Positions 45,181 through 54,628 of a DNA stretch of 64,000 bases are shown piece by piece (the stretch's first letter is position 1; every line of letters begins with the position of its first letter). The stretch is from contig NZ_JACJUV010000001.1 in NCBI RefSeq assembly GCF_014218805.1, positions 2,492,501 through 2,556,500 on the forward strand. Direction: 5' to 3'. The DNA comes from Teredinibacter franksiae. GTDB taxonomy: Bacteria > Pseudomonadota > Gammaproteobacteria > Pseudomonadales > Cellvibrionaceae. The notes under the pieces were generated by a model that ran no database searches, was not told where the DNA came from, and worked only from the letters and a program-made list of their open reading frames with translations. The position numbers and the translations under genes are program-made.

Positions 45181-45627
45181 GACTTTCTCTGTTGTGTATA
45201 ACATTTGTATATAACACTTCCTATATCTAGACATAATGTCCATATATAGCCATAAAAGTACAGATATAGACACAAGATGGCTACATCTAGACACCTTAAC
45301 CCCAACGAAACCAACCTCGTCAGCCAATCCTCTCTGGATAAGCTCCCCTTCACCTGTTCAGCATAAAGGCTAGAAACAGTAAATAATTGCGCGGGCTCAA
45401 TTATTGTTCAGTAGCTAGGGTATTGTCAGCAGCCAAACACAGCCTTGGCGCCAAAAACTCACTATTGGCGCAGCTATAACAGAAGCTTTTTTAACGAGAA
45501 GATTTTGGCGTTATCGGCACGCATAAAAAAGGCCGCTATTGCCAACCCACTACTGGGTTCGCGCAAGCCGCCTTTTTGTTGACTCCATACGAGCCTAGGG
45601 TGTAGTGCTAGTTGTACGCGGCGAAAC
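45181..45627. other. array leader region and glmS 3' flank
   Basis: Next to the first cassette gene stands a GTTATAC core box (45196-45202, minus strand), a possible attI or residual attC end. Further out are ATCTAGACA-type repeats (about 45224-45300). A 30-codon plus-strand frame from 45278 (MATSRHLNPNETNLVSQSSL) lies where intI would start, but does not match an integrase. The glmS terminator follows. Confidence 0.45.
45525..45578. terminator. bidirectional terminator after glmS
   Basis: AAAAAAGGCCGC pairs with GCAAGCCGCCTTTTT, and an inner AACCCA/TGGGTT pairs too. T-runs are on both strands. It lies 50 bases past the glmS stop. Confidence 0.85.
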
Positions 45628-47460
45628 CTATTCCACCGTTACGCTTTTGGCCAAGTTACGTGGCTGGTCTACGTCTGTACCTTTAATAATGGCTACATAG
45701 TAAGAGAGCAATTGCAGCGGTATGGTGTAAAGCACAGGGGCCAACCATTCGTGAATATGCGGTACGTTAATTACGCGCATAGTGTCGTCGCTTTCGAATT
45801 TTGCGTTCTCATCGGCAAACACATACAGTATACCGCCGCGTGCGCGCACTTCTTCAACATTGGATTTTAACTTTTCCAATAAGTCGTTATTAGGCGCTAC
45901 GACAATAATGGGCATTTCGGCGTCGATAAGTGCCAGCGGGCCGTGCTTAAGTTCGCCTGCGGCGTAAGCTTCGGCGTGTATATAGGAAATTTCTTTTAAT
46001 TTAAGCGCGCCTTCCATTGCAATAGGGTATTGATCCCCACGACCAAGGAATAGTGAGTGGTGTTTATCGGCAAATTCTTCTGCTAGTGCTTCAATGTCTT
46101 CCGCGAGGGAAAGCGAATCTTCCAATTTTGCAGGCAGTGATTTTAATGCCTCTGCCATTTCTTTTTGATCGGCTGCACTTAGGCCGTTGTATTTACCTAA
46201 GGCAAGTACCAACATCGCCAAACCAACCAATTGGGTGGTAAACGCTTTGGTAGACGCCACACCAATTTCTGCACCCGCGCGGGTCATAAAGGCTAAATCG
46301 GATTCGCGTACCAGCGAAGAACCAGCGACATTACAAATGGTTAAACTACCTAGGTAGCCCAGTTCTTTTGCTAAACGCAGCGCCGCAAGGGTATCGGCGG
46401 TTTCACCGGATTGCGAAATGGTAATGAGTAAGCTATTCGGTTGTACAAACGATTTTCTGTAACGGAATTCCGATGCAATTTCGACATTACAGCTAACACC
46501 CGCTAATTCTTCCAGCCAGTAACGCGCAACCATGCCCGAGTGGTAACTTGTGCCACAGGCAACAATTTGTACGTGCTGTACCTTTTTGAAAAGGTCTGCC
46601 GCACCATTGCCGAAGGTTTCGTCTAGAACGGAATCTTCACTTAATCGCCCCTCAAGGGTATTGGTTACACAGTGGGGTTGTTCATGAATTTCTTTCAACA
46701 TGTAGTGACGGTACTGGCCTTTGTCACCGGCATCGTAGCTTACATTGGATTCGTGAATTTCACGCTCTACCGGGTTGCCATCTTTGTCGAAGATATCGAC
46801 GGTTTTACGGGTAATTTCGGCTACATCACCTTCTTCCAAAAAGATAAACCGGCGCGTTACGGGCAAAAGCGCTAGCTGGTCGGAGGCTATAAAGTTTTCA
46901 CCAATGCCCAGGCCAATCACCAGAGGGCTTCCGGAGCGCGCCACTACCGCACGAGAAGCGTCGTCTTTATCGAGAATGACCGTTCCGTAGGCGCCTTCCA
47001 GTTGTTTTACGGAGATTTGAACGGCTTTTAGTAAGCTACCGGTATTTTTCAGTTCTTTTTCTACTAGGTGGGCTATTACTTCGGTGTCTGTGTCGGAACT
47101 GAAGACATAGCCATCGGCTTTTAATTGCTCACGTAAAGGCGCATGATTTTCAATAATACCGTTGTGTACTACGGCAATTTTTTCGTTGGAAATATGCGGG
47201 TGTGCGTTACGCTCACTGGGCTCGCCGTGGGTTGCCCAACGGGTATGAGCAATGCCGGTACCACCGGTAGTGGGGTTTAGCTCTGCGGCATCGGCTAATT
47301 CTTTTACTTTGCCCAACCGGCGCAAACGCTGAAGCTCTCCGTCGTTGCCTATGACGGCGACACCCGCCGAATCATAGCCGCGGTATTCGAGGCGACGCAG
47401 GCCTTCTATTAAAATATCTACCACGTCTCGTTGCGCTACCGCGCCAACTATTCCACACAT
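45628..47460 (-). CDS. glmS: glutamine--fructose-6-phosphate aminotransferase GlmS
   Basis: 610 residues, the normal length. MCGIVGAV with the catalytic Cys at position 2, [16 protein letters not shown] and the glutaminase-domain motifs [13 protein letters not shown]. Two SIS domains follow ([78 protein letters not shown]). The end [13 protein letters not shown] is the conserved tail used as the Tn7 target. Makes glucosamine-6-phosphate for peptidoglycan and LPS. SD AAGGAAAG before the ATG. Confidence 0.98.
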   Translation of the reverse strand: MCGIVGAVAQRDVVDILIEGLRRLEYRGYDSAGVAVIGNDGELQRLRRLGKVKELADAAELNPTTGGTGIAHTRWATHGEPSERNAHPHISNEKIAVVHNGIIENHAPLREQLKADGYVFSSDTDTEVIAHLVEKELKNTGSLLKAVQISVKQLEGAYGTVILDKDDASRAVVARSGSPLVIGLGIGENFIASDQLALLPVTRRFIFLEEGDVAEITRKTVDIFDKDGNPVEREIHESNVSYDAGDKGQYRHYMLKEIHEQPHCVTNTLEGRLSEDSVLDETFGNGAADLFKKVQHVQIVACGTSYHSGMVARYWLEELAGVSCNVEIASEFRYRKSFVQPNSLLITISQSGETADTLAALRLAKELGYLGSLTICNVAGSSLVRESDLAFMTRAGAEIGVASTKAFTTQLVGLAMLVLALGKYNGLSAADQKEMAEALKSLPAKLEDSLSLAEDIEALAEEFADKHHSLFLGRGDQYPIAMEGALKLKEISYIHAEAYAAGELKHGPLALIDAEMPIIVVAPNNDLLEKLKSNVEEVRARGGILYVFADENAKFESDDTMRVINVPHIHEWLAPVLYTIPLQLLSYYVAIIKGTDVDQPRNLAKSVTVE

Positions 47461-47657
47461 AATGCTTTCCTTTTTTAAATTCCCGCCGGTGCGGGAAAGA
47501 ATGTAAGTATTTTAGATTCCCACCTATGCAGGAATAACCAAGATCAACTTTAGCAACGTGTACTTAACCCTATGTACCGTGGCCGCTTGCATCAAAACAG
47601 TTCGGTGAAGACTCAACTCCTGTTCATGCCCGCGGGAATAACACTCGGCAACGGCGG

Positions 47658-48434
47658 TTAAGTTTTTGCGCACACGACTTTTACGCCCTGCGCCTGTATT
47701 TCATGTTTTAAATCGGCCGATAAACCTTCGTCGGTTACCAGCAAATCAATATCTTTCCACACCAGCTCCGAATTGTGGATTTTACGCCCAATTTTTTCTG
47801 ATTCCACCAGTACGATTACCTCACGCGATACCTCGGCCATAACTCGGCTTAAGCTGTATAACTCGTTATAGGTGGTGGTGCCACGCTTTGGGTCTATACC
47901 ATCGGCGCCGATGAATAGCTGGTCAAAGTCGTAAGAACGCAGCACCTCTTCTGCCAGCTGGCCTTGAAAAGCTTCCGATTGGGTATCCCAGGTGCCACCG
48001 GTCATTAATAGCGTTGGCTCGTTCTCCAGCTCCCGCAGGGCGTTAGCAACATCAAGGGAATTGGTCATTACAACCAGGCCCTGTTTGTGGGCCAATTCCG
48101 GCAGTAGGGCAGTGGTGGTTTGGCCAGCATCGATAATAATACGGTAGTGGTCACGAATAAGCCCTGCTGCGGCTTTGGCAATAGCCAGCTTTCGTTTCGA
48201 AAGCCTTTCGTTAGCTTCTGGGGGTATATCTACCACCAGTTCTTTCGGTAGCGGTACTGCTCCGCCGTATTTACGCAACAACAAACCACTGGCTTCCAGC
48301 GCCGCAAGGTCTTTGCGAATGGTCACCCCAGAGGTGTGATTCTCGGCAGCAAGGGCTTCTACACTGACTTCTCCGTCGGCGCTAAGCCTGTCGAGAATCA
48401 GCCGACGGCGCTGTTGGGTGTTACGCTTATTCAT
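47658..48434 (-). CDS. DeoR/GlpR-family transcriptional regulator
   Basis: 258 residues. N-terminal DeoR HTH (QRRRLILDRLSADGEVSVEALAAENHTSGVTIRKDLAALEASGLLLRKYGGAV). C-terminal sugar-phosphate isomerase-like sensor domain (DAGQTTTALLPEL, LMTGGTWDTQSEAFQGQLAEEVLRSYDFDQLFIGADGID). Located upstream of glmS on the same strand, as often seen in gammaproteobacteria, so control of amino-sugar genes by a sugar phosphate is likely. Confidence 0.88.
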   Translation of the reverse strand: MNKRNTQQRRRLILDRLSADGEVSVEALAAENHTSGVTIRKDLAALEASGLLLRKYGGAVPLPKELVVDIPPEANERLSKRKLAIAKAAAGLIRDHYRIIIDAGQTTTALLPELAHKQGLVVMTNSLDVANALRELENEPTLLMTGGTWDTQSEAFQGQLAEEVLRSYDFDQLFIGADGIDPKRGTTTYNELYSLSRVMAEVSREVIVLVESEKIGRKIHNSELVWKDIDLLVTDEGLSADLKHEIQAQGVKVVCAKT

Positions 48435-48629
48435 AGCTTTTATTAACTTTCAAAACGAAAGCTATTGTATTCATTCGAAACTTCTATGCAAGTAAATTAA
48501 CATGGGATATTAATCACATCTACCCACTTAATATTGATTTAGAGTTTGCTAATATTAATGTCTCTAGGGTTTTTACTCGTTAACGAGCAATTCAGGCAGT
48601 TCAACCATAACTAAAGAGGATCGTGAATC

Positions 48630-49901
48630 ATGGCCACTATAGTGATTATTGGTGCAGGCTTGGGCGGTGTACCCATGGCCTATGAAATGAAAGATTTAGC
48701 GCAACCGGAAGACCGGGTGGTAATGGTTAGTGACAAGGACTACTACCACTTTGTGCCTTCCAACCCCTGGGTTGCCGTGGGCTGGCGCAAGCGTGAGGAG
48801 ATAACGGTAGACCTCGCCAAGCCCATGCATAAGCGAAAAATTGAGCTGGTGATTGCCACCGTAAGCAAGGTTAAGCCTGCGAACAACACCCTGGAATTTG
48901 CCGATGGAAGTAGCCTAGAGTACGACCACCTGATTATAGCCACTGGCCCGCGGCTGGCGTTCGATGAGGTTGAGGGCTTAGGGCCAGAGGGTTTTACCAA
49001 CTCCATATGCCATATAGATCACGCCGAGAAAGCGTGTGACAACTGGATGCAGCTAATAGAGCACCCGGCACCTATTGTAGTGGGCGCCGTGCAGGCGGCT
49101 TCCTGCTTTGGGCCGGCGTACGAAATGGCCTTTATTATGGATGCTGATCTCCGCAAGCGAAAAATACGCGATAAAATTCCCATGACTTTTGTCACCCCAG
49201 AACCCTTTATTGGCCACCTTGGCCTCGACGGTGTAGGCGACAGTAAAACCATGTTGGAAGCTGAGTTGCGTAAACATCATATTGATTGGATCTGTAACGC
49301 CAAGGTCGAAAAGGTGGAAGCAGGGGTAATGCAGGTGATTGAGTGCGACGAGAATGGCGCGGAAATAAAGCGCCATGCGCTGCCGTTCGGCTATTCGATG
49401 ATGCTACCTGCCTTTACCGGTATAGACGCCGTGCGTGATGTAGAAGGGCTTTCCAACCCGCGCGGGTTTATCCTTATCGACAAACACCAGTGTAACCCTA
49501 CCCATCGCAATATTTGGGGTATTGGTGTGGCGGTAGCGATTGCGCCCAAAAAACCCACGCCCGTGCCCACAGGCGTACCTAAAACCGGCTTTATGATCGA
49601 AAGCATGGTTACCGCAACCGCCCACAATATTCGTGCACGCTTAGACGGCGAAGAAGCCAAAACCGAAGCCACTTGGAACGCCGTGTGTTTGGCCGATATG
49701 GGAGATTCTGGCATTGCCTTCGTGGCCATGCCGCAGATACCACCGCGCAATGTAAGCTGGATGAAGTCGGGCAAGTGGGTTCACCTAGCGAAAATTGCCT
49801 TCGAAAAATATTTCCTTAGGAAAATTCGCACAGGCGTGAGCGAGCCGGTTTTTGAACGTTGGGTAATGAAGAGTTTGGGTATTACTAAGATAAAAAATTA
49901 G
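48630..49901 (+). CDS. sulfide:quinone oxidoreductase-like flavoprotein
   Basis: 423 residues. FAD-binding Rossmann motif MATIVIIGAGLGGVPMAYEM; LIIATGPRLAFDEVEGLGPEG; second dinucleotide region. Cys residues in AASCFGPAYEM, DKHQCNPTHRNIWGIGVAVAI and NAVCLADMG lie where SQR enzymes carry redox-active Cys. SQR oxidises sulfide to polysulfide or sulfane sulfur and passes electrons to quinone at the inner membrane. SD GAGGAT before the ATG. Followed by a small membrane-protein gene on the opposite strand. SQR subtype not determined. Confidence 0.85.
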   Translation: MATIVIIGAGLGGVPMAYEMKDLAQPEDRVVMVSDKDYYHFVPSNPWVAVGWRKREEITVDLAKPMHKRKIELVIATVSKVKPANNTLEFADGSSLEYDHLIIATGPRLAFDEVEGLGPEGFTNSICHIDHAEKACDNWMQLIEHPAPIVVGAVQAASCFGPAYEMAFIMDADLRKRKIRDKIPMTFVTPEPFIGHLGLDGVGDSKTMLEAELRKHHIDWICNAKVEKVEAGVMQVIECDENGAEIKRHALPFGYSMMLPAFTGIDAVRDVEGLSNPRGFILIDKHQCNPTHRNIWGIGVAVAIAPKKPTPVPTGVPKTGFMIESMVTATAHNIRARLDGEEAKTEATWNAVCLADMGDSGIAFVAMPQIPPRNVSWMKSGKWVHLAKIAFEKYFLRKIRTGVSEPVFERWVMKSLGITKIKN

Positions 49902-49945
49902 CGCTGGCTATTGAGTGGCTTTCGCAATACGGACTTTTGCTAGTG

Positions 49946-50329
49946 CTATAAAGGTTTTTGAAACACTGGGTGACGAAAGCCATCTCCCACCAACGCCAGC
50001 GCAATTACGCCAAAAAGCAGGCTACCCGGTAAAAACAGCTCGAATGCCACTGCCGCCATTAAGCACCACAGCAAAGCCGTTAAAGGTATAACAGCACTTA
50101 GCAGCAACCCGTTTTCTGGCCACAGCTCTGCGAGCCAGCCGAAAACCACAAACACCCCCCCTAACAGGGCTAACCAGGGTTCGCCAAATAATGCCGCCAA
50201 CACTAGGCTGGCAACAAAACCCAACGCCCGCTGCTCAATAAATTTTGCGCCATAACCGTCGACACTCAGTAGCTCCACGCCATATCGTTTCATGTAAGGT
50301 AGCTCTTTTTTTGTCATGATGTTTGCCAT
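49946..50329 (-). CDS. small inner-membrane protein of unknown function
   Basis: 127 residues with four hydrophobic segments (about 34-110: ALGFVASLVLAALFG, LALLGGVFVVFGWLAELW, GLLLSAVIPLTALLWCLMAAVAFELF, LLFGVIALALVGDGF). Three nearby in-frame ATGs (50329, 50317, 50293) are possible starts; none has a clear Shine-Dalgarno. Convergent with the SQR-like gene. Confidence 0.65.
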   Translation of the reverse strand: MANIMTKKELPYMKRYGVELLSVDGYGAKFIEQRALGFVASLVLAALFGEPWLALLGGVFVVFGWLAELWPENGLLLSAVIPLTALLWCLMAAVAFELFLPGSLLFGVIALALVGDGFRHPVFQKPL

Positions 50330-50996
50330 GTAAGCATTGGTTCATAAATACCACTTAGCAGGCTCTAAACATGTTCTTCGGAGCCTCACAGACTTCGCCA
50401 GTTCTTCGTTGAGTTTTTTACTTAACCATTAAAGCGTTTCTCGATCAGAGAAAACCTGAGAAACAGAAAAGCCTTGGAGTTAATCAGAGGCATGCAAGTT
50501 CCCTATAGCGGCATCAATACTCTCCACGCTGCCATTTTTTTCCTGAATTATCGCCTATGTGTGATACGCCTATGTGTAACTCAATGTACGCCGGGCATGG
50601 CGGTATACATACGCCTCCGAGAACCACCTTTGCAGTCAGGCCGCTTTACTCGCAGCTTCAACGCACCAGTGCCAGCAGAAATTCTTCAACCCTCACGCAC
50701 CTCAGGTTTAGTCTCGGTCGCGAAAGCGGGAGACGAGCACTTCCAGGGCACGGAAAAACCCCCAACAAACGAAACCTGCGTTAACGGGCATGACTAAAAT
50801 TTGGCTGTGGAATGCGGCCAATCAATGAAAATGACGACCATGCAGGGATACAGGCAGGTAACATGAATTACTCGGACACCCCCGCTTGCTCGGGTACGAC
50901 CGTAATTTGAGCCTTAATTGCACTCGCGTAACCCAATCTACTGCAGATCAAAAGGAGGGTAAAGACGACCAATATTTTTAAAAAAACTATACACAG
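50330..50996. other. 667-base region without a recognised gene
   Basis: Several overlapping open frames exist, but none looks like a protein. TCGCGAAAGCGGGAGA near 50718 resembles the CCCGCGAAAGCGGG hairpins found at 14786 and near 47480, so it may hold copies of a small dispersed repeat. Confidence 0.4.
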
Positions 50997-52340
50997 TTAC
51001 ACTCTAGCTACCAGGTAATCCATATTTTGTCGCTCAGCTACGCAACAACAGTTTCTACCCGTTGCTTTCGCCGCATACAATGCTTCATCTACCCGCTTGA
51101 ACAAATCGGAGAACGACTCTTCTTCAAGCAGGCTGCCTACACCGGCACTTACCGTAACCACCAGCGGGTCTTCAGGCTCAAATTCCGAATGCCCCACCAT
51201 AATGCGAATTTTTTCGGCCAGTGCCAACGCAAACTCATGGCCGGTAAAGGGTAAAATAATAACGAACTCCTCACCGCCCCAACGGCCAGTATAGTCTCCC
51301 TCTCTCACACTCCTGTTAATGGTTTCCGCCACTTGCTTCAAAACCCTATCGCCAGCATCATGACCGCGCCTATCATTTACGCGTTTAAAATGGTCTATAT
51401 CCAATACAATAAGCGAAAAGGGCGGTTTACCTATGGTCGCTTTTTCTGACGATGCGATCAATGTTGTAACAACTTGATCAATTCCAAAACGATTATAAGA
51501 CTGTGTAAGAGCATCAACAGTCGACAATTTGCGAAACTTATCGGTTTCTTTAACTAAGTTCTCGTTGTATTCATTCAGCTCCAAAATAACCTTTTCGTCC
51601 ACTATTTTTTGTTTACGGAATTGGCGTAATTGATTCACCGTATTAACGAAGACGGCTGATAACCAGACACTGATAATAATCAAATACCAGCTTTCACGCG
51701 ATATCCACTCTCCAACAAATTCTATTTTATTGACCTTGACATCATGATTGCCTACGGTCATGTAATCGGAGAAATCAATACCAAGGGATACAATGTTGTC
51801 TAACTCAGCAAACGAGTTAGCCCGACTTATTCCATACTGTAATCGCCACCATTCTGTTACTAAAAACTCATTCATATTCAGAGTTATTTCTTGGGTAATG
51901 TCTTTTGTAGACATGAATATGGCATTGTATTTTGTAGTATTGAAATCATTTTTCTTGGAGTACAGCTCGTTATAATTGCGCGCAAAGAATCGAATTTTTG
52001 ACGCTGAGCCGGTGTATTCGATAGATAAATTAATGTGGTTATAGCGTGAAAGATCCATACCGCCGTTCTGCTCAAACCCGTAGCCCAAATTGTAACTACA
52101 GTAATAACTCGGTACTGGAATTCCTGCAGGGTACAGGCATCTAAATTTTCGCTCACTTTCATTGATCCATGAGGCGACAGAACTGCCATCTGGTAATTTA
52201 ACACCATAAAGATACTGATCTATCCCTGGCGCACCCGTCACCAAGTAACGTTTTTCCGGAAAATAAGGGTAGGCGACAAGCGCCATAACAGTAGCTGCTA
52301 TGGCAACTAACCTTGATAACCTACGGTTATATATATTCAT
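50997..52340 (-). CDS. membrane-bound diguanylate cyclase (GGDEF)
   Basis: 447 residues. TM helix at about 9-26, periplasmic domain (about 30-215, beta-rich, YNHINLSIEYTGSASKIRFFARNYNELYS), second TM (WYLIIISVWLSAVFVNTV), a coiled coil and then a GGDEF domain (about 275-435). The active site is GGEEF (GRWGGEEFVIILPF), and the RxxD inhibition site (REGD) precedes it by five residues. Synthesises c-di-GMP with likely product feedback. The periplasmic sensor resembles carbohydrate-binding-like folds; ligand unknown. Confidence 0.9.
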   Translation of the reverse strand: MNIYNRRLSRLVAIAATVMALVAYPYFPEKRYLVTGAPGIDQYLYGVKLPDGSSVASWINESERKFRCLYPAGIPVPSYYCSYNLGYGFEQNGGMDLSRYNHINLSIEYTGSASKIRFFARNYNELYSKKNDFNTTKYNAIFMSTKDITQEITLNMNEFLVTEWWRLQYGISRANSFAELDNIVSLGIDFSDYMTVGNHDVKVNKIEFVGEWISRESWYLIIISVWLSAVFVNTVNQLRQFRKQKIVDEKVILELNEYNENLVKETDKFRKLSTVDALTQSYNRFGIDQVVTTLIASSEKATIGKPPFSLIVLDIDHFKRVNDRRGHDAGDRVLKQVAETINRSVREGDYTGRWGGEEFVIILPFTGHEFALALAEKIRIMVGHSEFEPEDPLVVTVSAGVGSLLEEESFSDLFKRVDEALYAAKATGRNCCCVAERQNMDYLVARV

Positions 52341-52396
52341 GCGGCAGACGGAGGAATGTGGCTCATATAGACTAAGTGTAGCTAGCTCAGTAAAAT

Positions 52397-52618
52397 GTGT
52401 CTAAAAAATCACAGATTGCCGACCTCAGCCCAACACAAATGCTCTTGGTTTTAGCGAACACTGCAGATTTACCTAAACATACCAGAGCAACCCCGCTGGC
52501 ACTGATAAGCGCAGAAGTCACAAAGAAAGACCAAAGTACAAGATTGGTAATAAAAACCCACACAAAAAACCTTACCCTGCTTGCACAAAAGTGCCTTCAA
52601 GCAGGCTGTTACCGTTAA
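52397..52618 (+). CDS. small hypothetical protein (doubtful)
   Basis: 73 residues from a GTG start without a clear ribosome binding site: LSPTQMLLVLANTADLPKHTRATPLALISAEVTKKDQ. No family. Composition is compatible with a real small protein, but nothing else supports it. Confidence 0.25.
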   Translation: MSKKSQIADLSPTQMLLVLANTADLPKHTRATPLALISAEVTKKDQSTRLVIKTHTKNLTLLAQKCLQAGCYR

Positions 52619-52914
52619 TCAAATGCCAACACGAATACCCTCCGTTAACACATGCTTAAATCGATCACCGACTAGAAGGCCAAAGGTTTTCATGAGGTTA
52701 GCGCTATCTGTTTGGAAGAATACACTGGTAACCGCATCTTGCGTAAAGCCGTTTCAACCGCTTACAGGGCGATAGCTCCTGATATTTAACATAGACAGTT
52801 AGTGCAACCGTGCCGTCATTCACAGTAATACCTAAACTTCTGATATCGCATAGCGACAACCCACACATACCCCGGTGGCCGATAGCGGTTTTTTTTAAAC
52901 AATAACTGCCTTTC

Positions 52915-53799
52915 CTATTCAGCCAAGCTTTCCGCCAAAAATTCAATCAGCAACCTTACCCGGTTGCTCATATGCCTTCGGTTGGGGTAGAGCACGTATA
53001 CACCGAAATCTGGCTCTTCATATTCCTCCAAAACCGTTACCAACTGCCCAAGCGCAAGCGCTTTATCGACAATAAAGTTGGGTAGCATTGTTATGCCGCA
53101 ACCGGCGATAGCCGCTTCGCACAATACATCGCCGTTATCGGAATTAAACCGGCCCTCTATGGGTTGATACACAATGTTGCCGTCGATATGGAAGGGCCAG
53201 CTTTTACCGTCTTGCACATTGCTGTAAATAAGGCAGTGATGTTGGTACAGGTCGCCGGGCCTCTGAGGGGTGCCCATGCGCTGGAGATATTCAGGGTTTG
53301 CGCACACCAGCCGACGACAGTGGGCAATGCGCTTTGAGATTAAACTTGAATCTGACAGGCTGCCAATACGGATGGCGATATCGTAACCTTCGGCAATTAA
53401 GTCTATTTTTTTGTCCGACAGAAAGGTTTTGATTTTCACTTCTGGGTAAAGGTTGAGAAATTCTGAGAATATTGGCCCCAGCTTACCCACGGTAAAGCTA
53501 AGGGGGGCGCCAATTTTAATTTCACCCACCGCACGCTGGGATTGGCTGCGAATACTTTCTTCCACTTCTTCCAGCTCGTCTAATATGCGCTGCACCTGCT
53601 CTAAATAGTTGTAACCCGCTTCCGTAAGGCTTACCCGGCGCGTAGTGCGCTGTAGTAGCAGTATGCCCAAGTGCTCCTCGAGGTCTTTCACTCGCTTACT
53701 CACAACGGAAGTCGCCAACTGCATTTGCTGGCCAGCCCTAGCAAAACTACCACCCTTGGCCACCGTAGCGAAGGCCTTCATATTCGCAAGTTTATCCAT
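52915..53799 (-). CDS. LysR-family transcriptional regulator
   Basis: 294 residues. N-terminal HTH DKLANMKAFATVAKGGSFARAGQQMQLATSVVSKRVKDLEEHLGILLLQRTTRRVSLTEAG. Substrate-binding domain of the small CrgA-like subgroup (VGEIKIGAPLSFTVGKLGPIFSEFLNLYPEV; DIAIRIGSL; MLPNFIVDKAL). Divergent from the pirin gene with a 116-base spacer, the classical arrangement for a LysR regulator of its neighbour. Confidence 0.9.
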   Translation of the reverse strand: MDKLANMKAFATVAKGGSFARAGQQMQLATSVVSKRVKDLEEHLGILLLQRTTRRVSLTEAGYNYLEQVQRILDELEEVEESIRSQSQRAVGEIKIGAPLSFTVGKLGPIFSEFLNLYPEVKIKTFLSDKKIDLIAEGYDIAIRIGSLSDSSLISKRIAHCRRLVCANPEYLQRMGTPQRPGDLYQHHCLIYSNVQDGKSWPFHIDGNIVYQPIEGRFNSDNGDVLCEAAIAGCGITMLPNFIVDKALALGQLVTVLEEYEEPDFGVYVLYPNRRHMSNRVRLLIEFLAESLAE

Positions 53800-53915
53800 C
53801 TTTAGGGTACCTTTATTCTATTTATTCGAATAGTCCCTTAACAGTTTACCTGATTATTCGCCAAACAGATTAGTTATACAATCTGGGCAACGCGAAAACT
53901 CACAGGAGCGTTACC
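53800..53915. promoter_or_regulatory. LysR/pirin divergent promoter region
   Basis: A 116-base AT-rich spacer. TTATTCGAATA near 53822-53832 is a short palindrome that could serve as part of the LysR operator. The pirin gene SD is AGGAG at about 53903. Confidence 0.45.
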
Positions 53916-54614
53916 ATGATTACCAAGCGCGACCGAAACCTACGTGGCCCAACAGATGCCGGCTGGCTTAAAAGCCTACACACCTTCTCTTTTGGGCAGT
54001 ACCACGATCCTGATCAGATGGGTTTTGGGCCGTTACGGGTAATTAACGATGACAGGGTAGTACCCTCGGCGGGCTTCCAGACACACCCTCATGCCAATAT
54101 GGAAATTATTTCCTATGTGCTGTCTGGCGAGCTCTCCCATAAAGATTCCATGGGCAATGGCTCTACTATTAGTCAAGGTGAAGTGCAGTTAATGAGTGCC
54201 GGTAGCGGCATAACCCATAGCGAATTCAATGCTTCCGATTCTGAAGAAGTGCATTTTCTGCAAATTTGGATTATTCCCAACTGCGACAATAACCCACCCG
54301 AATACCACCAGAAGCGCTTTGCACCGGATGACATGCACAACCAATTTAGACTGGTGGTGTCGCCCAACGCCGAAAATGGCTCTCTGCCCATTAAACAGGA
54401 TGCCAAATTATCGGTGGGCCACTTTACTGCTGGCCAAACGTTAACCGTGGCGCTGGACCCCAAACGAAAATACTGGGCTCATATTACCCGCGGTGATGTC
54501 ATGCTGGCGGGTATTCCTGGCCTAGAAGGCGATGGCTTTGGCATTCAGAATAAGCTCGAAGTTGAATTGATCGCCAATCAAGATTCAGAAATTTTGCTGT
54601 TTGATCTCCCCTAA
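53916..54614 (+). CDS. pirin-family protein
   Basis: 232 residues. Pirin N-terminal cupin: GWLKSLHTFSFGQYHDPDQMGFGPLRVINDDRV, FQTHPHANMEIISYVLSGELSHKDSMGNGS and AGSGITHSEFNAS contain the metal-binding His/Glu set (HPHANME and H in TH-SEFN). The C-terminal cupin is degenerate. Family members include quercetin 2,3-dioxygenases (YhhW); physiological role is unclear. Followed after 14 bases by an FMN-reductase gene. Confidence 0.92.
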   Translation: MITKRDRNLRGPTDAGWLKSLHTFSFGQYHDPDQMGFGPLRVINDDRVVPSAGFQTHPHANMEIISYVLSGELSHKDSMGNGSTISQGEVQLMSAGSGITHSEFNASDSEEVHFLQIWIIPNCDNNPPEYHQKRFAPDDMHNQFRLVVSPNAENGSLPIKQDAKLSVGHFTAGQTLTVALDPKRKYWAHITRGDVMLAGIPGLEGDGFGIQNKLEVELIANQDSEILLFDLP

Positions 54615-54628
54615 AGCGGACCCACAAC

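Larger units (their letters stand above)
28128..45202 (-). mobile_element. integron cassette array without integrase (CALIN), disrupted
   Basis: At least eight attC-like sites with R''/R' core boxes occur between 28.6 and 44.6 kb. All have the same orientation, and each is overlapped by the stop codon of a minus-strand gene. The proximal edge is a GTTATAC box at 45196-45202, just upstream of the first cassette gene (start 45180). No tyrosine recombinase gene of the IntI type is present, and the place where intI would lie divergently (45.2-45.5 kb) holds none. The array is broken by a group II intron, two nested IS66 elements, two decayed Y1 transposase genes and one plus-strand gene. Cassette products are mostly small and exported or membrane-bound. 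Confidence 0.85.

Noticed and set aside
28620..45202. A CRISPR-type array
   Set aside because: The repeats are gene-spaced, palindromic recombination sites of varying length, without regular spacers.
45278..45370. Start of an integron integrase gene
   Set aside because: Right place and strand, but only 30 codons and no match to the IntI N-terminus; kept only as a question in the findings.
50474..50797. Two overlapping plus-strand frames of 75-107 codons
   Set aside because: Cys- and Arg-rich translations typical of non-coding repeat DNA; no start signal.
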